In this document: positions 1-7,283 of the stretch, one piece after another
How positions within the stretch are numbered: the first letter of the stretch is position 1
Layout of the letters: each line of letters starts with the position of its first letter
Source of the DNA: CAYLJO01 sp964383905
GTDB taxonomy: Bacteria; Acidobacteriota; Blastocatellia; Pyrinomonadales; Pyrinomonadaceae
Assembly (NCBI GenBank): GCA_964383905.1
Contig: CAYLJO010000167.1
Location: 1-13,978 of the forward strand
Direction: 5' to 3'
Length of the DNA stretch: 13,978 bases
Notes under the pieces: model-generated
The model's database searches: none
What the model was told of the DNA's origin: nothing
What the model saw: the letters and a program-made list of their open reading frames with translations, nothing else
Program-made: the position numbers and the translations under genes

Positions 1-970
1 GCTCACTATGCTTATCGCGTTTGATTCCGATGCGCTGCACATAGACCCGTGTGGTCGAAATGTTTCTATGCCCGAGCGCATCTTGCGTCTCGGTGATGCT
101 GCCGGTCTCCTCGGCGACCATCCGCGCGTAAGTGTGACGTGTCTGGTGCAGGTGTACCGCGCCGATGCCGGCTTGGAGAGCGTACCGCTTCAGGTTCTTA
201 GCAAAGGCGTGCGAGGTGAGCGGGGCGCCCGGCCGCCCGGCCCCATCGTGTCGGGTCCATAGCGGCCGCTCGCTGGCCAGCACCCCGGTTCGATCACTTA
301 ACCTAAGATACTCCATCAGCGCCGCCTTGACCGATTGATCCTTCACCTCGCGTCCGACGTAATCACCACCCTTAACCCTGCTCCTGATAATCATTCCCTC
401 CTCTCGTGTCTCGACGTCTTTACCACGAAGGCTGATCACCTCGCTTCTGCGCATGCCCGTCGCCACGTAAAACAGCAGGAGCGCGTAATCCCTCTTACCT
501 ACTATGTTACCGGTTGCGGCTTTTGCTTTGACTACCGAAAGGAGTGCTCTCAGCTGGTCATCGGCAAGCGCCCTGACGCTCTTTGTCTGGTATGCGCGGG
601 GAGCTCTCGGGCGCGCGAGCAGCGCCGGGTTGCTCTTAATAGACTGGCCGAGGAGGGGCTCGCGCATCGCCCATCCGTAGAAGGATGATAGGCGTGAGAC
701 CCGCGCGTACAGGGTGGCCGGCGCAAGTCCTTGGACTTCAAGCGCCGTCTGCCAGTCCTTCACATCCATGGAAGTCACCTCTGCCGGATGCTTCCCCGTA
801 TGGGTAAAGAAGGCCAGGACGGCCTGCTGTTTGTCGCGCAGGAGGTCACGCCGGCGCGGAGTCGTCGGATCCGTAGTAGCGTCGGCCCAGAGGTGAACAG
901 CATTGCGTAGGGCGACATCCGGGCTCCCTGCCCTTAGGACGACTGCTGTCTGGCTGGTCGGTTGATTCAT
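1..970 (-). CDS. Tyrosine recombinase/integrase (phage integrase family), 3' end cut by window edge
   Basis: The frame is open without interruption from ATG 970-968 to the window edge: 323 codons, with the stop just outside. An N-terminal core-binding (SAM-like) domain lies at about residues 20-110 and the catalytic domain at about 130-320. All expected catalytic positions are visible: Arg174 in TGMRRSEV, Lys200 in the beta-hairpin, His275 and Arg278 in HLHQTRHTYA, His301 in LGHRN, and nucleophile Tyr310 in TTRVYVQR. The length is normal for XerC/D-like enzymes, so only a short tail should be missing. It would cut and rejoin DNA at a short recombination site by a 3'-phosphotyrosyl intermediate. 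No in-frame upstream start precedes the TGA at 1084-1082, and there is no clear Shine-Dalgarno sequence. It lacks an obvious integron-type insertion between its last motifs. It could be a genomic-island integrase, a solitary transposable-type recombinase or a Xer paralogue; the sequence does not decide. Confidence 0.93.
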   Translation of the reverse strand, partial: MNQPTSQTAVVLRAGSPDVALRNAVHLWADATTDPTTPRRRDLLRDKQQAVLAFFTHTGKHPAEVTSMDVKDWQTALEVQGLAPATLYARVSRLSSFYGWAMREPLLGQSIKSNPALLARPRAPRAYQTKSVRALADDQLRALLSVVKAKAATGNIVGKRDYALLLFYVATGMRRSEVISLRGKDVETREEGMIIRSRVKGGDYVGREVKDQSVKAALMEYLRLSDRTGVLASERPLWTRHDGAGRPGAPLTSHAFAKNLKRYALQAGIGAVHLHQTRHTYARMVAEETGSITETQDALGHRNISTTRVYVQRIGIKRDKHSE

Positions 971-1384
971 TCGCGGGCTACAGCCTAACAGACCAGGAGG
1001 TGAGAGGGGTTGGTTGGCCTGCCAAGACCCCCTCCGGTGTTGTGAGCGCCGCCTTCGCCAGCCTCTGCGTGGCTGTCGCGATCAAGCTACGGGCGCGGTC
1101 GAACTTCTGCGCTCCCGTTGGTGCGTGAAAGCACCCGCCGATCTTTTCATGGACTGGACTCACCTCAATCTTCATGAATTTTATCTGCATTCCGGAGAAG
1201 ATCGTCGTCTGTCGATGCCCCGCATGATATCACAACATGGCTTGATCCCCCTTGATCAATCACGGGGCGCATCAGCTCTTTCATGCAAGGTTCGGTAGAT
1301 GCGGGTTGACGGCGACCGGGGCGGCGGCGACGACGATTCAGCGCTGTGTTGCGAGATTCACCGGCGCACGAGGGTACTCTGCTG
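971..1384. other. Non-coding gap between deacetylase and recombinase
   Basis: These 414 bases separate the end of the polysaccharide cluster from the recombinase. Short open frames exist on both strands, for example 1190-978 on the minus strand. None has recognisable protein features, so I do not call them. The gap holds a bulged dyad with nested TTGATC/GATCAA repeats (1214-1273). I see no hairpin followed by a T-run that would be a convincing terminator for the cluster, and no good sigma-70 promoter for the recombinase. Confidence 0.6.
1214..1273. repeat. Imperfect bulged dyad with nested direct/inverted TTGATC repeats
   Basis: The outer arms are 1214-1228 and 1259-1273. They pair as GATG/CATC, CCCCG/CGGGG and TGAT/ATCA, giving 13 base pairs with a two-base bulge on each strand. 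Inside the dyad, TTGATC at 1242-1247 is mirrored by GATCAA at 1254-1259, and CTTGATC is repeated directly at 1241 and 1251, one helical turn apart. It lies about 245 bp upstream of the recombinase start. It could be an operator, a recombinase binding site or chance; nothing in the sequence decides. Confidence 0.35.
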
Positions 1385-2386
1385 TCAGATTGATGAGGTG
1401 CACCTGCGCGTACCGCTTAACATCGGGTCCCGGGCATGCTGCTGTATAGTCATCATGGTGAAGTTGTCTGACATCATGCTCAGAACTTGTCCGACGATGT
1501 TAAGCTTCTCTTCGCTCGCCAGTCTCATGCCTGGGAAAAAAGAGAGGTCCTGCGTATCATCAGGACCGAGAAAATCTAGCGGGTGAAGGAGTAAAGAGGG
1601 CTGCGTATTTGTCATCCGGCAGAGTTTAATGGCCGTTTGGAAATACCCGATCGCCAACGCCGGTGCGAATCCGCTCAGGTATAGAATATAGCTGACATGA
1701 ATAGGTAACCTGAAAATCGGCATGGTGGTCACCGGAATCTCAATTAGTGTGCCGTCGTCCACCTGCCAATGGTAGGGTTTGATGGGCCGCCGTCCGTCCC
1801 GCAGGCTGCCAAAAAGCGCCCGGCGCTGGCGCCTCTCTTCCGGGCTTAATTTCGTGGTCATCAGGTAATAAGCCCGCGCGAGGGGGCCCAGAAATGTCGG
1901 GAACGTGGAGGCATCATACTGGTAGCCGCGCCGTTTCAGTACCCGCAAGGTCGTGTCCGAGAAGCTGAACCCGGGCCCGCGAAAGCCGACGGGCCTGCGT
2001 CCGGTCGCGCGCTCGATATGTTCCTCGGCGCTGGCCATTTCGCCCTCCAGCTCAGCTTCAGAGTAAAGGTGCAGCCAGGGTTCATGATGGAACGAATGGT
2101 TGCCGATCTCGTGCCCGGCGGCGGCAATCTGGCCGAGTGCTTCCCGGTTCTTCTCTAACGCCGCGTCCTGTCCCACAATAAAAAATGTGATCCGAAGATT
2201 CCGCGCCTTGAGGAAGTCGAGAACACGGGGTACCATCATGTCCAGGTAGGAGGGGAAGGACTCCCAGCCCGCGTCACCATGCGTTTTCAGGTATGACCAT
2301 TTATTGTCAAGGTCCAGTGAAAGGCTGGCGGGCGCTTTGCGCGGTTTCGTATTCGGCCCATTCCTGGTTACGTCTTCGTTGAGCAT
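1385..2386 (-). CDS. Polysaccharide deacetylase (NodB homology domain), intact motifs
   Basis: This 333-residue protein is a carbohydrate esterase 4-type deacetylase. It would remove N- or O-acetyl groups from a polysaccharide or glycan precursor using a divalent metal. The visible motifs are the Asp pair in SLDLDNKW (Asp25 and Asp27, catalytic base and metal ligand), His97 and His101 in HEIGNHSFHH, Arg136 in GFRGPGFS, and His268 in LLLHPLDFLG. No signal peptide or membrane segment is evident at the N-terminus, so a cytoplasmic site is possible. The ATG is preceded by a strong GGAGGT ribosome-binding site with about 7-8 bases of spacing, which fixes the start. It is the last gene of the cluster, 69 bp after the GT-C gene. 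Its intact motifs contrast with the degenerate ones in the fusion protein at 10216-12042. The exact substrate is unknown. Confidence 0.88.
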   Translation of the reverse strand: MLNEDVTRNGPNTKPRKAPASLSLDLDNKWSYLKTHGDAGWESFPSYLDMMVPRVLDFLKARNLRITFFIVGQDAALEKNREALGQIAAAGHEIGNHSFHHEPWLHLYSEAELEGEMASAEEHIERATGRRPVGFRGPGFSFSDTTLRVLKRRGYQYDASTFPTFLGPLARAYYLMTTKLSPEERRQRRALFGSLRDGRRPIKPYHWQVDDGTLIEIPVTTMPIFRLPIHVSYILYLSGFAPALAIGYFQTAIKLCRMTNTQPSLLLHPLDFLGPDDTQDLSFFPGMRLASEEKLNIVGQVLSMMSDNFTMMTIQQHARDPMLSGTRRCTSSI

Positions 2387-2393
2387 CCGCTTT

Positions 2394-2399
2394 ACCTCC
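2394..2399 (-). promoter_or_regulatory. Strong Shine-Dalgarno for the 1385-2386 deacetylase
   Basis: On the minus strand this reads GGAGGT, 7 bases before the ATG at 2386-2384. It is one of the two best ribosome-binding sites in the window and confirms the start. It implies independent, efficient translation of the deacetylase despite the 69-bp gap after the preceding gene. Confidence 0.75.
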
Positions 2400-2455
2400 C
2401 TCGTCGATGCGGCCGGCGATCGGGCGCGTCACCGGCTCAACCCCCACTCCTCCTT

Positions 2456-4108
2456 TTAGGGAACAACCGTCTGGAAGGAGCGACGAAGCATCAATATCTC
2501 TATATTCAGGCGACGCTCCGGGTTCCTATTTCTGAATACGTTTCTCAACACCTTGAGCCTCATCCCGCGAAAATCCGGGGCGTTACTGGTGACCGCGACA
2601 ACTTTTTCAAGCCGAAACCGCTCGGGGTGCTCACCGAGAACTCTTCTCACCTGCTCCTCAGAGGCCGTTCTTATCTGATCCTCCGGAGCGATCTGCGGCA
2701 CTGTTTGTGGTTCTTCCACGACGATGAATTCCGGATCATATTTGAGGATCGTGGCGAGGATCTCCTGATCCGTGCTGGCGTACCGCCTGTATTCCATTCC
2801 GGGTACGATCAGGATACTGAAAAGGAGATGATCTGCACGCAGCACCCAGAGGCGACGATCGGGGTCGAGGCGGCGGATCTGGTATATAAAATCACCGTTT
2901 AATCTTCCGACGAAAAGGCAGTACGGTGAGGTCTCCGAATTCTCGGCCACGTAACGGGCCGCATCCGCATAACCACGGACAAACAACGGTGGCCCTGCCA
3001 GAACTGTCCACCCCATTGTGATGAGAACGGGTGCGGCCAGTGGGATAAAGAGGCTTGGCGCCCGCAGCCAATTCGCGATGAGAGCCACCCCGTCGGCCGC
3101 GAATAGCGCGAACGCAGGAATCCAGTAGACCGTATGGCGAGGCTCCACCTCACCCATTGGTGTGAATGTCAGGTACGTTGCCAGGATGATTGCGAGATAA
3201 GGCCAGGACGTCTGGCGCCGCGCTGACGTTAATCCGAAGATGAGTCCGACCACAGCCGGGATCAGCGCCGCTAAGCCAAGCTGTGAAGGAAGGCGTGAAG
3301 GATAAAAGAGGAGGCGCCGGAGGGAGAAAAAGCCCGGGTCGGATGGGGAGAGAGTTTCCGTGATGGACTTAAAATGCATCCAGCCGATGCCCGCCGCGGA
3401 GAGGGCATAGCAGGGGGCAACGAGAAGCAGCGCGAGCGCCGCGACAGCCATCACTTCTCTCCGCCATAATATTTCCAGACGTTTTCGAGCGATGAGCAAA
3501 ATCAGGAACAGTGGCCAAAGGTAGACGGCATCAAACCTCGTCAGGGACGCCAGCGCGGAAGCCAGGCCCGCCAATAGAAGGTCGCGGCGCCGTTCCAGAT
3601 CAAGGTAGCGGACAAAATGGTAGGTTGCGGCCAGCGCCAAAGCCAGCGTCGGCACCTCGAGCATGACGTAGCGAGAGAGGTCGAAGACCAGCGGCGAGAG
3701 ACCGAAGATCAACACCGCCACCGCTGCCCTGGTTGTATTATAGGAGTGGCACGAGAGGTGGAAAAGATAGGCGCAAGCCATCGCTGCGAAGAGAACAACC
3801 AGCGCCTTCGACACGATCAGCGACGTGCCGAAAACGCTCATCAACAGCCCTTCAATAAAATAGAAGAATGGCGGCCAGACTAACAGGCCCAGCGCGGGAT
3901 ATTGCAGATAATAGTGGATCGTATAATCGCGCAGGTCCCTGACCGGCCTGTCGCGGAGCAGGTCATTGAAATAAAGGCCGGTCATGACGTGCCGGGTTTC
4001 GTCATTATTGAAAAAAGGCTCGCTTGCCGTATATGCAAGCCCGTGGACCAAAACAAGCGCAAGGATCAGCGCCAGCAGGACCAATTGTCGATTGGAATGT
4101 TTGAGCAT
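2456..4108 (-). CDS. Membrane GT-C glycosyltransferase (GT39/ArnT-PMT-like)
   Basis: This is a 550-residue polytopic membrane protein. A hydrophobic helix at residues 8-26 is followed by the periplasmic-loop acidic pair in FFNNDETRH (Asp36-Glu37), the hallmark of GT-C enzymes of the PMT/ArnT type. Many more membrane helices follow to about residue 390, then a soluble C-terminal domain of about 150 residues. Such enzymes transfer a sugar from a polyprenyl-phosphate carrier to lipid, protein or glycan acceptors on the outer face of the inner membrane. I chose ATG 4108 because the first membrane helix begins directly after it. ATG 4189 is an in-frame alternative adding 27 residues. The frame stays open to 4546, but that would run through the upstream methyltransferase. 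Neither start has a strong ribosome-binding site. The GT2 domain encoded at 10216-12042 is a plausible maker of its lipid-linked donor (inference). Substrate unknown. Confidence 0.85.
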   Translation of the reverse strand: MLKHSNRQLVLLALILALVLVHGLAYTASEPFFNNDETRHVMTGLYFNDLLRDRPVRDLRDYTIHYYLQYPALGLLVWPPFFYFIEGLLMSVFGTSLIVSKALVVLFAAMACAYLFHLSCHSYNTTRAAVAVLIFGLSPLVFDLSRYVMLEVPTLALALAATYHFVRYLDLERRRDLLLAGLASALASLTRFDAVYLWPLFLILLIARKRLEILWRREVMAVAALALLLVAPCYALSAAGIGWMHFKSITETLSPSDPGFFSLRRLLFYPSRLPSQLGLAALIPAVVGLIFGLTSARRQTSWPYLAIILATYLTFTPMGEVEPRHTVYWIPAFALFAADGVALIANWLRAPSLFIPLAAPVLITMGWTVLAGPPLFVRGYADAARYVAENSETSPYCLFVGRLNGDFIYQIRRLDPDRRLWVLRADHLLFSILIVPGMEYRRYASTDQEILATILKYDPEFIVVEEPQTVPQIAPEDQIRTASEEQVRRVLGEHPERFRLEKVVAVTSNAPDFRGMRLKVLRNVFRNRNPERRLNIEILMLRRSFQTVVP

Positions 4109-4358
4109 GGTGTTCGGCTGCAAAGTATGTTTGAGAGAAAATGAGAGCTCCGCGCGGGCCCCTCTTTGGGGGGTAAGATCATTGACCATCACGAACGACA
4201 GTTGCTCTTCGCGACCCCTTTTTCCCGCCACCCTTCGTTTGAGGATGGAAGCGCAGGCTTGATCCGGACTCAATCTCAATCGATTCTCTACGAAACTCGC
4301 GTCCTTCCCCCACCACCGGGCTCGATCCCTCACCGCGCCGGGGCGAGCAATTCTGTAA
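4109..4358. other. 250-bp gap inside the cluster
   Basis: This is the largest break between the packed genes of the cluster. The minus-strand frame of the glycosyltransferase stays open across all of it, but the translation is Arg-rich and has no recognisable domain, so it is probably untranslated apart from a possible 27-residue extension from ATG 4189. A CCCC/GGGG hairpin-like element near 4160-4178 lacks a following T-run on the minus strand. No clear promoter is visible. Confidence 0.45.
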
Positions 4359-5243
4359 CTACGCCTTGTGAAATAGCGCCCAGAACAGATCCTCCGCCGG
4401 ATAAGGAATAGCGAGGCGATCAGGAACGAGGCCACACATATGTGTGACAAGTTGTCCCAACCGCGATCCCCCAAGCCTATCGCGCAGGATGGACTTGGCA
4501 TGTGCGCCGCCGATCCACTTAGCTGGCCTCCCGCGTGCAACCTCACGAAACCCGAAGCGAGCCGCGATGCGGCTGAGGCCTTCGGGCGCGAACCAATGGA
4601 GTACGCTCGGAGGGCTGTACTCGTGCCAGTGCCTGCCGAAAGCTCGCGCCGTCCAGCTCTCCCTGTTCCATGTCTCGACGAGCCAGAACCCGCCGCGGCG
4701 GGTCATCGCCGCCGCCGCCGCCAACGCCTTAGGTGGATCCACGAAATGCGCCACGACCTGAACCATACTTACCAGATCGTAGCGTTCGCTGCCTTGAAAC
4801 TGCTCAAGAGTGCAGTTCATCATAGATAAGCCCAGGCGCGTCCGCGCGTACTCGGCCATCCGAGGATTTGGCTCGACCCCTTGGCCGCGCCAGCCACTAT
4901 CAAGAAACCCTTGGAGGACAAAGCCCGCCGCCGCGCCAACATCTAATATCGTGCCGGGCGTCGTGTAGCGCGCCACGAGACGACCGTACCTGTGACCGTG
5001 GGCTCTGAGAATTTGCGCTTCACTGAAATAGTCCGTGTAGCCAGCCCCGCCGCCCTCAAAATACTGGTCATTGTAGGTCTCAAGGACGTGATCCGCCGCC
5101 GGAGCAATCTCGGCGGCGCGGTGTCGGCAAGCTTCGCAGCCGCGTATCCAGTAAAGCCGGTGCATGAAGAGGCGGCGCATCGCGCCATCGCAGATCGGGC
5201 AGGTCATTAACCGCGCGCCGTCGGATGCGCCCTGCTTAGACAT
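4359..5243 (-). CDS. SAM-dependent methyltransferase with N-terminal zinc-ribbon
   Basis: This 294-residue class I methyltransferase starts with a four-cysteine cluster, CPIC (Cys15, Cys18) and CEAC (Cys36, Cys39), that looks like a zinc ribbon. The Rossmann-fold SAM site is ILDVGAAAGF (about 99-108), followed by the acidic loop GVEPNP. The layout matches Methyltransf_23-type proteins common in polysaccharide clusters, which are thought to methylate sugars or lipid-linked intermediates. Its ATG lies inside the end of the upstream methyltransferase gene (8-bp overlap), suggesting translational coupling. A second possible start is Met13 (5207), just before the first cysteine. The acceptor and the site of methylation cannot be read from the sequence. 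No membrane segment is evident, so it is probably cytoplasmic. Confidence 0.85.
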   Translation of the reverse strand: MSKQGASDGARLMTCPICDGAMRRLFMHRLYWIRGCEACRHRAAEIAPAADHVLETYNDQYFEGGGAGYTDYFSEAQILRAHGHRYGRLVARYTTPGTILDVGAAAGFVLQGFLDSGWRGQGVEPNPRMAEYARTRLGLSMMNCTLEQFQGSERYDLVSMVQVVAHFVDPPKALAAAAAMTRRGGFWLVETWNRESWTARAFGRHWHEYSPPSVLHWFAPEGLSRIAARFGFREVARGRPAKWIGGAHAKSILRDRLGGSRLGQLVTHMCGLVPDRLAIPYPAEDLFWALFHKA

Positions 5244-5889
5244 AAAGCTTGATGGCCGAATAAAGGCGTACGAGCGAGCTTCCGGCGGACGGAAAGGTCA
5301 GCCTTTTTTGCACGCTAAAATGGTTCAGCAAAGTCGGAATCAATGATTGACGACGATTTTTGAAGTCGCGCTTGGCGCTCTCGCCTGTCAGGATTTTTAA
5401 TCCGCAGTCGACGAGCGGTGAATGGCCGGGCGTCACGACGATCAAAGAACCGCCGGGTTTGAGGACGCGTTTGATCTCCCCGCAGGCCCGGTTAAGATCT
5501 CCGACGAATTCAAGGGCGCTGACGGCGACAAGACAGTCAAAATAGTTTTCCTCGAATGGCATGGCCGTCACGCTTCCGGGAAAGAGTTGCGCGTGGACAT
5601 CGAAGTTGGCCAGTAGTTTCTGGACCGGACCATGCATTTGATGAATATCAATCCCATATAGTTCATCGCAGAAGCGCGCCAACTCCGGCATGAAGACGCC
5701 GCCGCCGTAGCCGATTTCAAGGAGCCGCCGGTACCGTTCTCTTGAAAGAAGGGACGTGACGAGCTTGTAGCGAGCACGGATGATGGGGCCGAGGAGGGGC
5801 CGGAAATTCCAGTCAGCGTGATCCACCTCACCGGTTTTGAGTAGTGTTTCTGGTGGTAAAAGTCTCAAAGCCTGGCGCCGGTTGCTCAT
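5236..5889 (-). CDS. SAM-dependent methyltransferase (Methyltransf_11-like)
   Basis: This compact 217-residue class I methyltransferase has SAM-binding motif I LLEIGYGGG (about 56-64), an acidic residue in YGIDIHQ at the end of the second strand, and the post-motif segment VLKPGGSLIVVTPGH. These are typical of the UbiE/Methyltransf_11 group, whose substrates range from quinones to sugars and lipids. It overlaps the preceding FAD oxidoreductase gene by four bases (ATGA) and has an excellent ribosome-binding site (GGGAGGT, 5896-5902). It overlaps the next methyltransferase by 8 bp. The two methyltransferases are not close copies of each other: this one has no cysteine cluster. The acceptor is unknown; context suggests modification of the cluster's glycan or its lipid carrier. 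Confidence 0.85.
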   Translation of the reverse strand: MSNRRQALRLLPPETLLKTGEVDHADWNFRPLLGPIIRARYKLVTSLLSRERYRRLLEIGYGGGVFMPELARFCDELYGIDIHQMHGPVQKLLANFDVHAQLFPGSVTAMPFEENYFDCLVAVSALEFVGDLNRACGEIKRVLKPGGSLIVVTPGHSPLVDCGLKILTGESAKRDFKNRRQSLIPTLLNHFSVQKRLTFPSAGSSLVRLYSAIKLYV

Positions 5890-7232
5890 CTGCTCACCTC
5901 CCAGACCCGTCCGCCAGACTGGGAGAGCAGGCGGGCCGCCGCCTCCTCGGCCAGACGCACCGTCTCGTTGACATTGAGCGTTCCATTGACGATATGGGCC
6001 GAGTTCAAGATATGAACTCCAGGCGTCGAGGTCACCGAAGGCAGCCGGTCTGAATAGCCCACAGTAGGGATAGGAAACACATACCGTACGCGAGAGATGC
6101 GCAAAGAGAGCAGGTCACGGCGGTCGAAATGCCGGTACATGCGGGCGAGCGCGTTCAGAAATCTTTCCTGAATCTCCTGGTCCGGGAGGGAGAAAGCAGG
6201 ATCTGCCGATGCGATATATTTCGGCAGATAAACCAGGGCGTTACCGCCAAAATGTTGGCGATTAACCAGCGCCGACATTTCGATCACTGCGGTGAAAGGG
6301 ATCCGGCCGTCTGTAATGTTGGTGATGTAGAAGCTGGCGAGCGGCTTCTTCAGCAGCAGCGAAACACAGATGATGCCCTGGTATTGGACGCCGTTGAGCC
6401 GGGTTTTATCCTCCGCCGAAAGGTCAGCGCAGACGCGCGCGGCGGTCGGCGCGGGCACGGTCAACACCACCCCGTCGAAGGCTGTCTGCTCCCCGTTTTC
6501 GAACTCAAGGTTGACCTCGCCGCCCACCGTCCAGACCCGCTTGACGGCGTAACGCAATTTGATCCGCACCCCGTTTTCCTCCAATGCTTCGGCGAAGCGT
6601 TGGAGGATCCGCGCATACCCGCCAGGAACGTAGCCGAACATCTCCTTTTTGAGGCCGGTGCGGCGGGCGGCATACATTCGGTTGATGGTGGCCCAGATGA
6701 AGGCCGCCGAAGTCTTCTCGTAGTTCTCTCCCAACTTGGCGCGCAGGAGCGGCAGCCATATTTTCTCGAAGGTGCGCCTGCCCGACAGTCGCTTGAGCCA
6801 GTCGGCGACGAGTATCTTTTCCAGCCTCTTCCCGTCCTTTACCCGTGAAACATAGAAAATGGTGGCCCCCAATCGCAGCTTGTCCAGTATCGGCAGCAGA
6901 GGGGAGCGCAGAAATTCCAGGGTGTTCGAGATCGAATACAGCTTTCCGTCGGCATAGAACCCGGTGCGCGTTTCCACCCACTGCATATCTTTTTCCAGAC
7001 CGAGCTCAGCCAGCAGTGATCGTAGGTAAGTGTCCGAGGCGAGGGTAACGTGGTAATGTCGATCCCACACCACGTCTCCGAGGCTCCACGGGCTGGCCAG
7101 CCCTCCCAGACGATCAGCGCCTTCGTAGAGCGTAACTTCTTTGCCCTGCCGCGCGAGACGGTACGCCAGCGTCATGCCGAGGAGTCCACCCCCGACAACC
7201 GCCCATCGCTCAGATTTATTGGGTAGATTCAT
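5886..7232 (-). CDS. FAD/NAD(P)-binding oxidoreductase (amine-oxidase/HemY-like fold)
   Basis: This is a protein of about 448 residues. It opens with a dinucleotide-binding motif, VVGGGLLG (Gly14, Gly16, Gly19), the ribose-binding Glu37 at the end of the second strand, and the DRLGG segment (40-44). These are diagnostic of the GR2-type flavoproteins that include protoporphyrinogen oxidase, phytoene desaturases and UDP-galactopyranose mutase. The C-terminal part (GVHILNSAHIVNGTLNVNE) looks like the second FAD-contacting segment. Such genes recur in surface-polysaccharide clusters next to methyltransferases, where their chemistry is mostly uncharacterised. An NDP-sugar mutase or a lipid/sugar oxidase are both possible. 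The ATG at 7232 is directly preceded by a GTG at 7235, an equally possible start. It ends in an ATGA overlap with the next gene. No strong ribosome-binding site is visible. Confidence 0.85.
   Translation of the reverse strand: MNLPNKSERWAVVGGGLLGMTLAYRLARQGKEVTLYEGADRLGGLASPWSLGDVVWDRHYHVTLASDTYLRSLLAELGLEKDMQWVETRTGFYADGKLYSISNTLEFLRSPLLPILDKLRLGATIFYVSRVKDGKRLEKILVADWLKRLSGRRTFEKIWLPLLRAKLGENYEKTSAAFIWATINRMYAARRTGLKKEMFGYVPGGYARILQRFAEALEENGVRIKLRYAVKRVWTVGGEVNLEFENGEQTAFDGVVLTVPAPTAARVCADLSAEDKTRLNGVQYQGIICVSLLLKKPLASFYITNITDGRIPFTAVIEMSALVNRQHFGGNALVYLPKYIASADPAFSLPDQEIQERFLNALARMYRHFDRRDLLSLRISRVRYVFPIPTVGYSDRLPSVTSTPGVHILNSAHIVNGTLNVNETVRLAEEAAARLLSQSGGRVWEVSR
5896..5902 (-). promoter_or_regulatory. 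Shine-Dalgarno for the 5236-5889 methyltransferase
   Basis: The minus strand reads GGGAGGT, 6 bases before the ATG at 5889-5887. It lies within the 3' end of the FAD oxidoreductase gene, so the methyltransferase can start translation alone as well as by coupling through the ATGA overlap. Confidence 0.7.
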
Positions 7233-7283
7233 CACCGGTGATTGGTGACGGGCAAAGGCTTGAATCCTGTCGCCCGTGACGTG

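Noticed and set aside
983..989. GTTAGGC (minus strand), matching the integron core site GTTRRRY, 13 bp from the recombinase start
   Set aside because: Its orientation is reversed relative to an attI site of an integron integrase, no paired attC-type site is visible, and the recombinase shows no integron-specific insertion. A 7-base match occurs easily by chance.
978..1190. 70-residue minus-strand open frame directly upstream of the recombinase
   Set aside because: No recognisable motif, no clear ribosome-binding site, and the opposite strand is also open there; likely chance.
6129..6848. Long plus-strand frame of 239 codons
   Set aside because: It lies antisense inside the well-supported FAD oxidoreductase gene and its translation has no domain features; typical of high-GC shadow frames.
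7233..7283. Possible hairpin (ACGGGC/GCCCGT, and GTGAC/GTCAC nearby) between acyltransferase and FAD gene, considered as a terminator
   Set aside because: Short stem, long loop, no T-run, and the genes on both sides appear to belong to one transcription unit.
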